64,000 nt of DNA from an uncultured Draconibacterium sp. (GCF_913060805.1 NZ_CAJXTC010000009.1:1-64000), one strand, 5' to 3'; shown: positions 36,685 through 45,672, numbered from the stretch's first letter. Program-made: numbers and translations. The notes: generated from the letters alone by a model not told the origin.

Positions 36685-36930
36685 ATGAATAAAGTAATTA
36701 CCACCGATAGTAAAGGCAAAGAGGTTGAAATACCCGAGGCCAATTTTCAACGAGCAATTATAAGTTACTTACGCGAATACTCACCCGACCGGGTGAAGAT
36801 CATAGCCGAAATGCAAAACAATACCGGCAAACCCGAAGCTGTTCCGGTAGCCATTATTATGCTGGCTAAAAACCCTTCAGAGGTGATGTCATATACCGAC
36901 CTGCTTTCACTTGAAGTTGAACTTGAATAG
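36685..36930 (+). CDS. Small phage protein
   Basis: An 81-aa soluble protein of unknown family. The start at 36685 is preferred to an in-frame upstream ATG because the latter adds a Cys-rich, non-coding-looking extension. Visible features are two helices (ANFQRAIISYLREYSPDRVKIIAEMQ and AVPVAIIMLAKN). It is the first gene of the long early operon, with gaps of a few bases to the next genes. Confidence 0.55.
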   Translation: MNKVITTDSKGKEVEIPEANFQRAIISYLREYSPDRVKIIAEMQNNTGKPEAVPVAIIMLAKNPSEVMSYTDLLSLEVELE

Positions 36931-36932
36931 CC

Positions 36933-37304
36933 ATGGCCGGAATAATACCACTGGCCATCCTGTTTACCATTGGACTGGCGGTGCGCTTTGCCAGGCATCG
37001 ACGCGCCAAAAAACAACTCCGCAAATCGAACCCAATTATTTACCTGCACTATAAAAAAATTCTGATCATGAAAAAGCGATTCTTCAAAATAGGCACAAGC
37101 TACCTCGCTGTCGACTACGATAAGAAAACGGTACATATAGTAGTAAATAAAGTAAGCGAGCTGGAGGTAAAAATGTGGACCGGAGATAAAGAAGTTAATT
37201 CCATAGCCAAATACCGAAATAGGGTAGAAATCGACGAGGCTACATTCACAGAAAAATTTTCTACAGCAGTTTATCGCCTTCACACCGAATCTCCGTACGC
37301 ATAA
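36933..37304 (+). CDS. Phage hypothetical protein with possible N-terminal membrane helix
   Basis: A 123-aa protein if started at 36933, two bases after the previous stop: an N-terminal hydrophobic helix (IIPLAILFTIGLAVRFA) and basic stretch (RHRRAKKQLRK), then a small soluble domain. A second start at 37068 gives a 78-aa soluble protein (MKKRFFKIGTSYLAVDY...). Both could be used. No family was recognised. It is part of the early operon. Confidence 0.5.
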   Translation: MAGIIPLAILFTIGLAVRFARHRRAKKQLRKSNPIIYLHYKKILIMKKRFFKIGTSYLAVDYDKKTVHIVVNKVSELEVKMWTGDKEVNSIAKYRNRVEIDEATFTEKFSTAVYRLHTESPYA

Positions 37305-37324
37305 TTCTATAAAACCAAACAATA

Positions 37325-37879
37325 ATGAAAGAAATTGATCCTAAAAAATTGAATGGCTGTATGACAACCGTTTCCGGAATACAGTTTAATCTACTCAATC
37401 CTACCATTGAAATGGTAAACGAGCACGATATAATTACCGGACTTTCAAACAATCCGCATTTTAATGGCCAGTCGCCAAAGTTCTTCTCTGTGGCCCAGCA
37501 CAGTGTACTGGTTTATTACCATGTTAAAAAAACATTCAATCGTCCCGGACTGTCGTTGGCTGCCCTGTTGCACGATGCTGCCGAAGCTTACACAGGCGAT
37601 ATTATTGCACCACTAAAGGTATTGTGGCCCGGGTTTAAACAAATCGAGCGACGCATAGAAGAAGTAATCTTTATGGCCTTCGGACTCGATCCGGATCTCA
37701 TTGCCCAGGTGAAACCTTTCGACTTAAAAATTCAGCAAATGGAATACGATCAGTTCTACAAAGGCGCTAATCATTTTCCTTACCAGGGATCGCACCAGGC
37801 TTATCGCAGTTTTATGGTAAACCTGAATGAAGCCAAAATGAATTACGAACATCTACTTGGAGTAAATAAATCTAATTAG
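37325..37879 (+). CDS. HD-domain phosphohydrolase (YfbR/5'-nucleotidase-like)
   Basis: A 184-aa metal-dependent hydrolase with the HD signature: VAQHSVLV (His59), LLHDAAEAYTGD (His83-Asp84), and a downstream Asp in the helix near residue 136 (FDLKIQQMEYDQFY). Phage members act on nucleotides, including deoxynucleoside monophosphates, to adjust pools during replication or to make modified bases. The substrate here is unknown. It precedes the P-loop protein and the primase-helicase in the early operon. Confidence 0.8.
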   Translation: MKEIDPKKLNGCMTTVSGIQFNLLNPTIEMVNEHDIITGLSNNPHFNGQSPKFFSVAQHSVLVYYHVKKTFNRPGLSLAALLHDAAEAYTGDIIAPLKVLWPGFKQIERRIEEVIFMAFGLDPDLIAQVKPFDLKIQQMEYDQFYKGANHFPYQGSHQAYRSFMVNLNEAKMNYEHLLGVNKSN

Positions 37880-37881
37880 TT

Positions 37882-38271
37882 ATGAATAAATCAATTATCA
37901 TTTCAGGGCCTATGGCCAGTGGTAAAAACTGGATTGCTTCGGCAATAGCTTCTACCCATCCTAAAGAGCGAGTTTTAAATACCTATAGCCATGTTGCCAA
38001 CAAAAAGGTAGATGATTTGGCAGCATTGAGAAATCTAGATGTGTTCTACGATCTGATTATTGTGGATGAATGCAAAGATTATGATGATATATTCTGTTTA
38101 AACGATTCTTTCATGTTTACCCCTTCTCGCTACCAGGGGTGGAAAGGTACTGAGCCCCATATTGTAGGAGGGCCAAAATATACTGTCGTCTACCTTACTC
38201 AACAAGCCATTCAGTTAAAGGATGTTGATCAGAAAAAATTCACTGTAATCAATTGTCGTAATCAATTTTAG
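37882..38271 (+). CDS. Small P-loop NTPase-like protein
   Basis: A 129-aa protein with a short Walker A-like loop (GPMASGKN, residues 9-16) after a beta-strand and a Walker B-like strand LIIVDECKDYDD (near 58-70). It is far shorter than a full AAA+ protein, so it is a minimal NTPase or a truncated one. It may assist the replication protein encoded two genes later. The last 50 residues (VGGPKYTVVYLTQQAI) complete a small alpha/beta core. Confidence 0.65.
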   Translation: MNKSIIISGPMASGKNWIASAIASTHPKERVLNTYSHVANKKVDDLAALRNLDVFYDLIIVDECKDYDDIFCLNDSFMFTPSRYQGWKGTEPHIVGGPKYTVVYLTQQAIQLKDVDQKKFTVINCRNQF

Positions 38272-38276
38272 AACTT

Positions 38277-38705
38277 ATGGAACTGCATTACAAAGGCCGT
38301 TATCTAAAACTCATCCCGCGAAAATTCTTCGAGATTGAAAATATTACCGATTACCTGGAGGATGAATTTGACAAGCGACTTACCGACACGGAGCGCGAAA
38401 ATCTTTCTGCAGCATTATTTCAGCAACGGGTTGAACGCAGTTTCCTTTCGGGGTTAAAAGAGCGCGAGCCACTGGTTGCCGAACAAATTGAAGGGGCAAA
38501 ACCCATAATTACCTATCGGGTTATTACCAACGATGGCCAGCGCTACTATGTTCTAAAACTCGACAATGGCCGCTCGGTACGTTGCTCAGAAGCCGTTTAC
38601 CGCATTTCTCCAAACAAAGGGCGCATTAGGTATGCTAACGGTCTAAACAGTGGTAAAATACCCCCCCCGGTGCCGAGCAGCTCCAAATCTATTTTCAATA
38701 ATTAA
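38277..38705 (+). CDS. Phage hypothetical protein
   Basis: A 142-aa basic protein of unknown family, starting 5 bases after the previous stop. The N-terminal part is helical and charged (FFEIENITDYLEDEFDKRLTDTERENLSAALFQQRVERSFL). The middle is a beta-rich segment (ITYRVITNDGQRYYVLKLDNGRSVRCSEAVYRI), followed by a Pro/Ser tail. No function is proposed, but position suggests early replication or regulation. Confidence 0.55.
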   Translation: MELHYKGRYLKLIPRKFFEIENITDYLEDEFDKRLTDTERENLSAALFQQRVERSFLSGLKEREPLVAEQIEGAKPIITYRVITNDGQRYYVLKLDNGRSVRCSEAVYRISPNKGRIRYANGLNSGKIPPPVPSSSKSIFNN

Positions 38706-38729
38706 TAACCATACAAATCCTAGCTTCAC

Positions 38730-41615
38730 GTGTCAGATCCAAAAACGTTATACGATAAGTACCTTAAAAATAAAAAGTACGCCTTCTTTTTAAAACAAAT
38801 ACTGGAGGTTGGGCTTCCGCTCGAACAAAACGAATTCTCGTACCGGCGCGATGGTCAGGCCGGAACCGGAGCCTACATGACTCCCGATGCCGATGGCAAC
38901 GTTCGTTTTTACGTGCCCGATATCCTAACCGGCGACATTGAAACATACACCTATGGCCAGGCACCTCACATAAAAATTCGCGACTGGTACCTTACCCGAT
39001 GGATGGTGCCAAAACAAACCACTACCGGTCCGGCAAAATACACACCGGTTAAAGGTGGCGGAACACGTATTTTATGCACGCCACCGGTGGCTGATGCCTT
39101 CCGCGCAAAAGAAACCATTCCTATTCTGTACGTTATCGAGGGGTTTAAAAAAGCCCTGTCGCTGTGGTTAAACACCGGTTTACCTGCCGTTGGTATGAAC
39201 GGACTTACCGGCTTTAAAGAACCCGAAAAACCAGGCGAACAGGAAGATGTGGTACGTTTGCGTAAAGAGCTAAAAGAAATACTAAAAGGCTGCAACGTGC
39301 TAAAGGTGGTTGTTGTTCTCGATTCCGACCTGTTCGACCTGGGGAAAAGTAAAGACAAACCCGAAACCACCCGGCCAAACGTATTCTACCGCGCATCGTT
39401 AATGGCCAAAACATTGTTCGAGCCCTTTGCCGATGTATACCTGGCGCATCCACATATTCAGCCCGATAAAAAACACGGTGTCGACGATCTTCTACTCGAA
39501 TACCGCTCGGTATCGGCAATTAGCAGCCCGCTACCAAAGCCGAAAAAGAAAATTAAGCCGGTTTGTAAATTCAAAAACTACGACAAACAGCACGAAATTG
39601 GCCGCGACCTGGAACGTGCTGTCCGCGAAAATAAACCAGGTAAGTATTTCGGCATTTATAAACTAAGTGCCCTCTCGGATTATAAAATTAAAGAGGTATT
39701 CCACATCGAAAACGTACAGTCGTTTTACGATTATTACCGGCAGCAGCTGCACCAAAAGCCCGACAAAAAATTCAGGTTCTACAAGTACACCTATAAAATA
39801 AATGCCGACAGCACCATTTCGCAGGCCGAAGACGATAGCGCCCGCCATATTAACCTGGAAGAAATTAACGGACGTCTGTACACCTACGACAGCAACCACA
39901 AAGCAAAAGAGGTAGCCAATTTTACCATGATGGTGCTGTTTCAGATCGATAGCGAGAAGGATCCGAAACGTATTGTGCAAATTAAAAACTACGAAAACGT
40001 TACCCGGGTAATCGAGGTAACTTCAAAAACATTTGTGTCGCTATCCGACTTCCAGGCGCGACTGATCGACTTCGGAAACTTTATTTGGAAAGGCAGCAAA
40101 GAAAACCTGCTCGATCTTATGACCGTTCTTTTCCGCCACGAAAAACCGGCCATTCTGCTTCCGACTTTAGGATGGAGCCCGCTCGATGGTTTTTACGCAT
40201 TCAGCAATGGCGTGGTAACAAGCCAGGGATTTCACCCGGTAGATGAACACGGCATTGTTAGCCTGAACGAAAAATCGTATTATTTCCCCGCCTGGAGTAA
40301 GTTTAATGCCCGGAATACCGAGACCTACAAAGACATTAAAAAATTCAGCCACTTACCCGGCAGTAAAGCCGTTAACTTTTCGCGCTGGAAAAAGCAGTTT
40401 ACCACTTGTTATGGCCGCAACGGACACATAGCAGCTACCTATTTTATATCGTCGCTGTTTTCCGATATCGTCTTCCACCATAAATCGGGTTTGGGCTTTC
40501 CATTACTTTGGGCTGCAGGCCGGCCAAAAACCGGAAAAAGTACCATTTGCGAAAGCCTGTTGCACTTGTTTGGCGAAAAAAGCGATGCCATTGGATTGGC
40601 CGGAAAAAGCACTATTAAATATTTTATTACCCGCTTTGCCCAGGTGCGCAACGGACTGGTGCATCTCGATGAATATTCGAACACCAAAGTAAGTAAAGAC
40701 ACCAAAGAAACGCTGAAAAACATTTACGACCGGCACGGTTATGGCCGTAAGTCGTTTAGTAACGATAACCGCACCGAGAGTACACCAATACTGTCGGCCG
40801 CATTGGTGTCGGGCGAAGAGATACCAACCGATAACTCGGCCCTGTTTTCGCGTTCCATTCTGTTGCTGTTTAATAAAGATAAGTTCTCGCCCGAAGAGCG
40901 CTCAGAGTTCCGCAAATTGCGCGATATGGAAGAGCAGGGCCTTACCAGCGTTACAGTTGAGCTGCTTTGCCACCGGCAACTGATTGAAGATAATTTCGAC
41001 GATACCTACGACCAGGTATTTGCCGATTTTTACAGCCACTATAAAACCCGGGCAATCGACGACCGCATGCTAAAAAATGCCGCCTGGATGGTTACACCGG
41101 TGAAGATCCTGCTCGATAAACAAAAAATAGAGCTCGACATTTCGTACAACGAATTGCTGGCGGTGTTTTACGACAACATCGACCGCCAAAGCGGATATCT
41201 GGCAGCCAATACCGATATCGCCAAATTTTGGGATATTATTGAAATACTGTATGGCCGCAAAGAGCTCACCGAAAAGAATGGCGACTTTAAATTTATCGAC
41301 GATACACTGGCCATTCGCGTTAACCGTTTCCACCACCTGTACAGTTTAGAAGCCCGGAAATTGGGTTACGAGAAGATCCTCGACAAATCAACCCTCGAGA
41401 ACTACCTCAGTAACGAGAATTACCACATTGATATGACCGACAAAAAGGGCCGCAAAAAGCAGATACGATTTAACGGTACAACTCCGCTGCCGGCACTGTT
41501 TTTTAAATACGATGCTTTGGGTATCGATTTAAAAGGAGATCCGGAGCCGCTATCGGATGAAGATAAACTCCGCGAAGCCGATATGGACACCAAAGGCGAT
41601 GATAAAGTATTTTGA
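38730..41615 (+). CDS. Large phage primase-helicase (DUF3854/TOPRIM-like plus P-loop)
   Basis: A 961-aa replication protein with a GTG start. Residues about 90-260 match the DUF3854 TOPRIM-like domain: YVIEGFKKAL with the catalytic Glu137, then VVVVLDSDLFD (Asp198, Asp200). The C-terminal half has a helicase P-loop AAGRPKTGKST (595-605; Lys603) and Walker B GLVHLDEY about 45 residues later, then a sensor-like region. It probably combines primer synthesis and unwinding at the phage origin. It is the largest early gene. Its usual relatives occur in Bacteroidota phages and plasmids. Confidence 0.8.
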   Translation: MSDPKTLYDKYLKNKKYAFFLKQILEVGLPLEQNEFSYRRDGQAGTGAYMTPDADGNVRFYVPDILTGDIETYTYGQAPHIKIRDWYLTRWMVPKQTTTGPAKYTPVKGGGTRILCTPPVADAFRAKETIPILYVIEGFKKALSLWLNTGLPAVGMNGLTGFKEPEKPGEQEDVVRLRKELKEILKGCNVLKVVVVLDSDLFDLGKSKDKPETTRPNVFYRASLMAKTLFEPFADVYLAHPHIQPDKKHGVDDLLLEYRSVSAISSPLPKPKKKIKPVCKFKNYDKQHEIGRDLERAVRENKPGKYFGIYKLSALSDYKIKEVFHIENVQSFYDYYRQQLHQKPDKKFRFYKYTYKINADSTISQAEDDSARHINLEEINGRLYTYDSNHKAKEVANFTMMVLFQIDSEKDPKRIVQIKNYENVTRVIEVTSKTFVSLSDFQARLIDFGNFIWKGSKENLLDLMTVLFRHEKPAILLPTLGWSPLDGFYAFSNGVVTSQGFHPVDEHGIVSLNEKSYYFPAWSKFNARNTETYKDIKKFSHLPGSKAVNFSRWKKQFTTCYGRNGHIAATYFISSLFSDIVFHHKSGLGFPLLWAAGRPKTGKSTICESLLHLFGEKSDAIGLAGKSTIKYFITRFAQVRNGLVHLDEYSNTKVSKDTKETLKNIYDRHGYGRKSFSNDNRTESTPILSAALVSGEEIPTDNSALFSRSILLLFNKDKFSPEERSEFRKLRDMEEQGLTSVTVELLCHRQLIEDNFDDTYDQVFADFYSHYKTRAIDDRMLKNAAWMVTPVKILLDKQKIELDISYNELLAVFYDNIDRQSGYLAANTDIAKFWDIIEILYGRKELTEKNGDFKFIDDTLAIRVNRFHHLYSLEARKLGYEKILDKSTLENYLSNENYHIDMTDKKGRKKQIRFNGTTPLPALFFKYDALGIDLKGDPEPLSDEDKLREADMDTKGDDKVF

Positions 41616-41639
41616 TTTACCACTTAAAAACAAATAAAT

Positions 41640-41999
41640 ATGAAACATTACTATTTAGACATTCGGCTATGGCAGCCAAAAAACAGAGCAAATGAAGCAA
41701 TGCAGCAAGTTGTTAAAGATTACTCATGCTGTGTTGTGGATGAAGGTAAACTTCAGGAAATTAAAGAGAGCCTGAAAGAAATTACCACGATCATTAATGA
41801 ACAGTACCCACGCTGTTCGGACATGAAATTTCATTATATCGATCATCGGAAAATGCACGGCGGTCAGTTAATGGGAATCGAGGATAATTTTCAGATTAGT
41901 ATAACCGATATCCGCGATTTTATTCTGATGCATGATCATCCGGCATCAGACATCCTGAATCCAGCATCCAGTATCAAGCATCAAGAATCCAGCACCTAA
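41640..41999 (+). CDS. Small phage protein with repeat-derived tail
   Basis: A 119-aa protein of unknown family. The first 95 residues look like a compact alpha/beta domain (DIRLWQPKNRANEAMQQVVKDYS, SDMKFHYIDHRKM). The last 20 residues (HPASDILNPASSIKHQESST) are encoded by short direct repeats of 'catcca/catcaag' and may be a late extension. It is in the early operon directly after the primase-helicase. Confidence 0.55.
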   Translation: MKHYYLDIRLWQPKNRANEAMQQVVKDYSCCVVDEGKLQEIKESLKEITTIINEQYPRCSDMKFHYIDHRKMHGGQLMGIEDNFQISITDIRDFILMHDHPASDILNPASSIKHQESST

Positions 42000-42003
42000 C
42001 ACC

Positions 42004-42276
42004 ATGGCACTTCCATTCGAGGCATATAAAAACAAGGTTTGGGCATTCCTGAACAACATGAAGCCCGGCGACCGGTATTTGATTTCTGAAATCTGTGAAA
42101 AGGAGAATGAAACCAAATTTATTGCCTGCATAAAGGCATGGATGGACCAAATGCCCTGGCAGGGCGGACTCAGCTTTAATGCCGATTATACCCAGTTTTA
42201 TATGACGCATATTCCTATGGTTTTTACATCACTGCAAAACTCACCCGAAAATGAAGCAATACACCATTCCGCTTAA
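42004..42276 (+). CDS. Small phage protein, winged-helix-like
   Basis: A 90-aa soluble protein with a helix-rich first half (FEAYKNKVWAFLNNMKPGDRYLISEICEKENETKFIACIKAWMDQM) and a short beta-like end. The layout is reminiscent of small phage DNA-binding proteins but no family match is certain. It overlaps the next gene by 26 bases in another frame, a tight arrangement typical of phage early operons. Confidence 0.5.
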   Translation: MALPFEAYKNKVWAFLNNMKPGDRYLISEICEKENETKFIACIKAWMDQMPWQGGLSFNADYTQFYMTHIPMVFTSLQNSPENEAIHHSA

Positions 42277-42544
42277 AGTACTTATAGCCGATAATTTGGA
42301 AGTCGACACCTGTGTTCGGTTCGTACTACCAAAAGGGCAGGCACGATACACGGTTGAGCTCGATCACGAGCTCGGAGTAAAAGATAAACAGATTGTGGCC
42401 AGCTGTAACGGCCGCGAATACTTCTTTCATCCCGATCAGCCGGTTACTTATCCCGGAAGGTATTTGCGCCAGGTGTGGAAAGACTGGAAAGACCATGGCC
42501 GCGAGGCTTTTGATAATTGGTTTAACAACAAAAAAGAACAATGA
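42251..42544 (+). CDS. Small phage protein
   Basis: A 97-aa protein of unknown family with a beta-rich centre (KVLIADNLEVDTCVRFVLPKGQARYTVELDH) and a helical, aromatic end (YLRQVWKDWKDHGREAFDNWFNN). Its start overlaps the previous gene by 26 bases and its stop overlaps the next ATG, so translation of the three is probably coupled. Confidence 0.5.
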   Translation: MKQYTIPLKVLIADNLEVDTCVRFVLPKGQARYTVELDHELGVKDKQIVASCNGREYFFHPDQPVTYPGRYLRQVWKDWKDHGREAFDNWFNNKKEQ

Positions 42545-42813
42545 AAGCTATACTATTTCGCGATATAAACGAGGCCGACCGGGAGCTCTTCGAACAGATT
42601 ATGAATTTAACCGGCAACCAGGTTGCAACAACAGCAATAAAAGAAGCTTTGGCCAGGTGGCTCGAAGATCGGAAGAAGCTGGACAAAATCTTTGTTAAAA
42701 ACAGGGAGCTCAAAGATGAGATTCACGAACTGCAGATGAAACTGGCCAATCAGGACGCTCGGGCGAAAAACTTAAAACAAGCATTAATCAAATTTTTAGA
42801 CCTCGATAGTTAA
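42541..42813 (+). CDS. Small coiled-coil phage protein
   Basis: A 90-aa protein whose first 45 residues resemble a ribbon-helix-helix-like or helical DNA-binding segment (RDINEADRELFEQIMNLTGNQVATTAIKEALARWLEDRKK). The remainder is a coiled coil (KNRELKDEIHELQMKLANQDARAKNLKQALIKFL). It starts at the overlapping ATGA of the previous gene. Probably a dimeric regulator; target unknown. Confidence 0.55.
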   Translation: MKAILFRDINEADRELFEQIMNLTGNQVATTAIKEALARWLEDRKKLDKIFVKNRELKDEIHELQMKLANQDARAKNLKQALIKFLDLDS

Positions 42814-42948
42814 CACTCCGGGAACGGATCCGGAGCGATCGAAGATCCTGCAGCTGTAAAATCGTTAACACTTCCAGCTGGCCAGCTCCGCTTCCGGAAA
42901 CAAAAATGTTAACACAGCAATCAGTAATAATTACTAAAACAAATAAAT

Positions 42949-43419
42949 ATGCAAGTCAAATTAAGAACAAAAAGAGTAATAGTCGGGTATTCCGAGCTGT
43001 TTGGAGTTTCCCACACCCGGATAAAAGCCAGGGGAAGGAAACCGAATAATAACTGGCATTGTAATACAATCGATTATTTGAGAAAAACAAATGGAAGTTA
43101 CACCTCTGAATGGCGTTTGGTAAAGGAGCCATGCGGGTACATATTCCGTGAAGTACTTGGCGATTCAGGAATAAGTGGGCACCATAAAACGATGAAAGCT
43201 GCAATTGTTTCGGCATTGCCTTTTGCCACCATTCATGTCGATGAACCTTTCGAACACGAATTACTACCTGATTTTTATCGATATAAAAAGTTCCACGAGG
43301 CCAGAAATAACGGTTGTAAGCATAACAATGTTAAGCGCCACAATCGGTATACTTTCTGGGTATGTCCGGATTGCAACGAAACATGGGATTCTGACACCAA
43401 AATGGAGGATATAAAATGA
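42949..43419 (+). CDS. Phage protein with C-terminal zinc ribbon
   Basis: A 156-aa basic protein. It ends in a Cys4-type or Cys/His zinc-binding region (NGCKHNNVKRHNRYTFWVCPDCNETWDS, with CxH and CxxC knuckles near residues 122-145), which suggests nucleic-acid binding. The N-terminal 100 residues are of unknown fold (RTKRVIVGYSELFGVSHTRIKARGRKP). A 135-base gap before it carries a short GC-rich spacer. It is part of the early region. Confidence 0.55.
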   Translation: MQVKLRTKRVIVGYSELFGVSHTRIKARGRKPNNNWHCNTIDYLRKTNGSYTSEWRLVKEPCGYIFREVLGDSGISGHHKTMKAAIVSALPFATIHVDEPFEHELLPDFYRYKKFHEARNNGCKHNNVKRHNRYTFWVCPDCNETWDSDTKMEDIK

Positions 43420-43478
43420 CACAAACGCAACTCGCCAATAATACCTTGTACGGCTACAAATATGCAAAGCCTGTTTAA
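43416..43478 (+). CDS. Possible 20-aa peptide
   Basis: An ATG overlapping the stop of the zinc-ribbon gene (ATGA) opens a 20-codon frame (MTQTQLANNTLYGYKYAKPV). The overlap favours coupled translation, but nothing else supports it. Confidence 0.25.
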   Translation: MTQTQLANNTLYGYKYAKPV

Positions 43479-43499
43479 TCAAGGAAACAATAGGGAACT

Positions 43500-43682
43500 A
43501 TGAAAGAAAAAGGAATTTCACTGCAAGATGCCATTGATCGGGATATACCGAAAGGCACAAAAGAACGAGATGAGTTTGATAAAAAACTCATGGAAGAACT
43601 CAGCAAGCAAGACACATATCAAAAGTGTACAACTTGTGGAACAGAACACCTTATCGGCACAATGTGTCCGAAATGCTTTTAA
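43500..43682 (+). CDS. Small zinc-ribbon protein
   Basis: A 60-aa protein with an acidic helical first half and a C-terminal CTTCGTEHLIGTMCPKC, two CxxC knuckles forming a single zinc ribbon. Such mini-proteins in phages bind DNA, RNA or host polymerase. It stands alone in a loosely spaced part of the early operon. Confidence 0.6.
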   Translation: MKEKGISLQDAIDRDIPKGTKERDEFDKKLMEELSKQDTYQKCTTCGTEHLIGTMCPKCF

Positions 43683-43711
43683 ATTAAACTTGTCGAACTA
43701 AAATTAAAACT

Positions 43712-43945
43712 ATGATTGACAAAAATAAAATAAAAGAGGGTGACTTCTTTAAGTTAAAAAGTGGTTACTCAGGAAAGGCAACAAACAAAGCAATGCAAGT
43801 AATGGAATTGTGGCCTAAGTCAATGACTGTTAAAACTAAAGGCGGCTGTTTAACCAAACCATATTCAGAATTTGAAAAGGTTAATGATGTTAGCAAATTC
43901 AAAGAAGTACACTACGCCACTTGGTTTGAAAATAATCTTAACTGA
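43712..43945 (+). CDS. Small phage protein
   Basis: A 77-aa protein with a compact beta-rich pattern (KEGDFFKLKSGYSGKATNKAMQVMELWPKSMTVKTKGG), reminiscent of an SH3-like or small barrel fold, but no family is recognised. It lies 29 bases after the zinc-ribbon gene. Composition here is more AT-rich than the replication genes, hinting at a recently acquired accessory gene. Confidence 0.5.
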   Translation: MIDKNKIKEGDFFKLKSGYSGKATNKAMQVMELWPKSMTVKTKGGCLTKPYSEFEKVNDVSKFKEVHYATWFENNLN

Positions 43946-43992
43946 TTTGTTTCAACAAGGAGAATTTTCCAAAACCAATTAAATAAAACACA

Positions 43993-44499
43993 ATGGAAAT
44001 TACAATCAGAGAATTAGTTATGCGAAGCAACTTCGCATTTCCCGAGAACCAGGAAGATACAAACTGGTTTAACGAGGGGCGCACCCCCGAATTTATGCAA
44101 AACCTGCTTCAGCAATTAAACCTTGGTAACGATGAATCATTAACTGCCGTTCCGTCAATTATTCAAACAGCCCAATTCGCCGAGCCGGCCATTGCCGTAA
44201 CCGCCAATGTTGGATCTGATATCGTGGAGATCGATAGCGCCAATATGGTTGTAGCAAACCAACAACACGTACAGGCACTTTATGCGCTTGTTAATCCGGC
44301 TCAAATAACAGAGCATTGCCAGGTCGACCGCGAAAACCTGATAATGAGCTTGGGCACATTCCATAAAGAAAAGCAATTCGAAACCCGCGAGCAACTGGAA
44401 GCCGCTATTACAAAATACCATGTCGATTGTTACGAGTTTGCAATAAAACATGGCGATTTAGATAGCTGGACAATTGAAGACAACTGTTTCCCTGATTAA
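43993..44499 (+). CDS. Phage hypothetical protein
   Basis: A 168-aa acidic soluble protein of unknown family. The N-terminal part looks helical (EFMQNLLQQLNLGND). The centre is rich in Ala/Val/Ile, and the C-terminal part is a helix (LEAAITKYHVDCYEFAIKHGDLDSW) ending with DNCFPD. It heads a tightly packed set of three genes (gaps of 2 bases each), so they are co-translated. Confidence 0.5.
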   Translation: MEITIRELVMRSNFAFPENQEDTNWFNEGRTPEFMQNLLQQLNLGNDESLTAVPSIIQTAQFAEPAIAVTANVGSDIVEIDSANMVVANQQHVQALYALVNPAQITEHCQVDRENLIMSLGTFHKEKQFETREQLEAAITKYHVDCYEFAIKHGDLDSWTIEDNCFPD

Positions 44500-44501
44500 T
44501 T

Positions 44502-44747
44502 ATGAAAGAACTATTGCACACCCATCCGAAATACGAAAAAGAAGTATTGATGGATAATCAGCATTGTATTGTTGATCGGAAAGATGTTGAGCAGGCTCTT
44601 AGCCTTATTACAGAGCTAAGGGAGCAGATAAAACAAAAAACCTTACAGAAACTTCAGCTGGAAGAAATGTACAACGAAGCCAATGATTTGCTTGTACAGG
44701 AAGGATTGAGAGAACCGGCAGTTAAACCAAATTATAAAGGAGCTTAA
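44502..44747 (+). CDS. Small coiled-coil phage protein
   Basis: An 81-aa protein dominated by one long helix with heptad character (VDRKDVEQALSLITELREQIKQKTLQKLQLEEMYNEANDLLVQEG). It starts two bases after the upstream stop. Probably oligomeric; function unknown. Confidence 0.5.
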   Translation: MKELLHTHPKYEKEVLMDNQHCIVDRKDVEQALSLITELREQIKQKTLQKLQLEEMYNEANDLLVQEGLREPAVKPNYKGA

Positions 44748-44749
44748 TT

Positions 44750-44932
44750 ATGAAAGAACTATTTGAATTTTTAAACCAACAGAATGGCAACCGGCTGTTC
44801 TGGTACGGTATAATTTTTATTATCACCGTTATCTGTATAACTTCTATGTTCGAAGGAATATTCGAATCGATATTCAAGCGCAGAAAACCGGACAAGAATA
44901 AGGAGAAAGAAAAAACTGAACTTAACAATTAA
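44750..44932 (+). CDS. Small single-helix membrane protein
   Basis: A 60-aa protein with one transmembrane helix (RLFWYGIIFIITVICITSMFEGIF, about 16-39) and a basic cytoplasmic tail (KRRKPDKNKEKEK). It starts two bases after the coiled-coil gene. It could be a superinfection-exclusion or membrane-anchoring protein. Too small to classify as a holin, and it is in the early region. Confidence 0.5.
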   Translation: MKELFEFLNQQNGNRLFWYGIIFIITVICITSMFEGIFESIFKRRKPDKNKEKEKTELNN

Positions 44933-44944
44933 AACATACACATT

Positions 44945-45397
44945 ATGAATCAATTTGCTTACGTAGAAATGGATATGCCAACGCCATGCATACATTGCGA
45001 TGCTATATTCGACTTAAACGATGGGTACCCGTCAAATAAATGGCACAAAAACACGGTAATTTGTCCTAACTGCCACGAAGAAGAAGCAGCGGAAGTGGAA
45101 GAAGACGAAAGACTGGAAGACCTGAATATCGAGCTCAGCAATGCGCTGTACAATGTAAAATGGGAAGAGCTGACCCAAGAAAACAAAAATACGCTCAGAA
45201 AGCTTATACCTGTCGATCAGGAAATGCTCAAAAACGTTTTCCCCGTAAAAGCAAAGCACAAAACTTTTGGCGAGCTTAACTTGCTCGGAATGCGAACCGA
45301 GTGCCCAAGTAACAACAACACCATGTTCCTGGTTAAACCCGACGGACAATATTACTGGGTGTACGATTACGAAACGGAGATCCTTCCACAGAAATGA
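44945..45397 (+). CDS. Zinc-finger-containing phage protein
   Basis: A 150-aa acidic protein. The N-terminus has CIHCDAIFDL and, 35 residues on, CPNCHEEE, two CxxC knuckles that can form one zinc ribbon. A long Glu-rich helix follows (EEEAAEVEEDERLEDLNIELSNAL), then a mixed C-terminal part (LLGMRTECPSNNNTMFLVKPDGQYYW). It is the last gene of the early operon and is followed by a terminator. Confidence 0.55.
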   Translation: MNQFAYVEMDMPTPCIHCDAIFDLNDGYPSNKWHKNTVICPNCHEEEAAEVEEDERLEDLNIELSNALYNVKWEELTQENKNTLRKLIPVDQEMLKNVFPVKAKHKTFGELNLLGMRTECPSNNNTMFLVKPDGQYYWVYDYETEILPQK

Positions 45398-45421
45398 ACG
45401 CTAACACCAAAGCAAGTAATG

Positions 45422-45445
45422 AAGCCTGACTTTTAAGTCGGGCTT
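45422..45445 (+). terminator. Terminator of the early operon
   Basis: A hairpin of AAGCC-GACTT and AAGTCGGGCTT (45422-45445, one mismatch), followed by TTTTTTATTT. It lies about 25 bases past the last early gene. Confidence 0.75.
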
Positions 45446-45519
45446 TTTTATTTGCTGACTGTTAGCGTTTGTTTCAACCACCGGGCAAACCGCCGCCAGG
45501 CGTTAACTCTATGAGCGAA

Positions 45520-45672
45520 GCGAATACCACTTTGTTCTCCCTTCCCGGAAGGGAGATCCCGACGTGTCGGGAGAGGGTAGGTAAACGCTATGATCCGTCA
45601 ACTGACGGAGAATACCATATCTATTCCCCTTAATAAGGGGAAATGTCGAGGCACGAGACAAAGGGGTACAGC
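45520..45672. repeat. Two copies of the GC-rich palindromic repeat
   Basis: About 45533-45585 has CCCTTCCCGGAAGGGAG followed by ATCCCGACGTGTCGGGA. About 45622-45669 has TTCCCCTTAATAAGGGGAA and then GACAAAGGGG. They are of the same family as the chromosomal copies, placed in the non-coding stretch (45398-46379) that separates early and late phage genes. Confidence 0.6.
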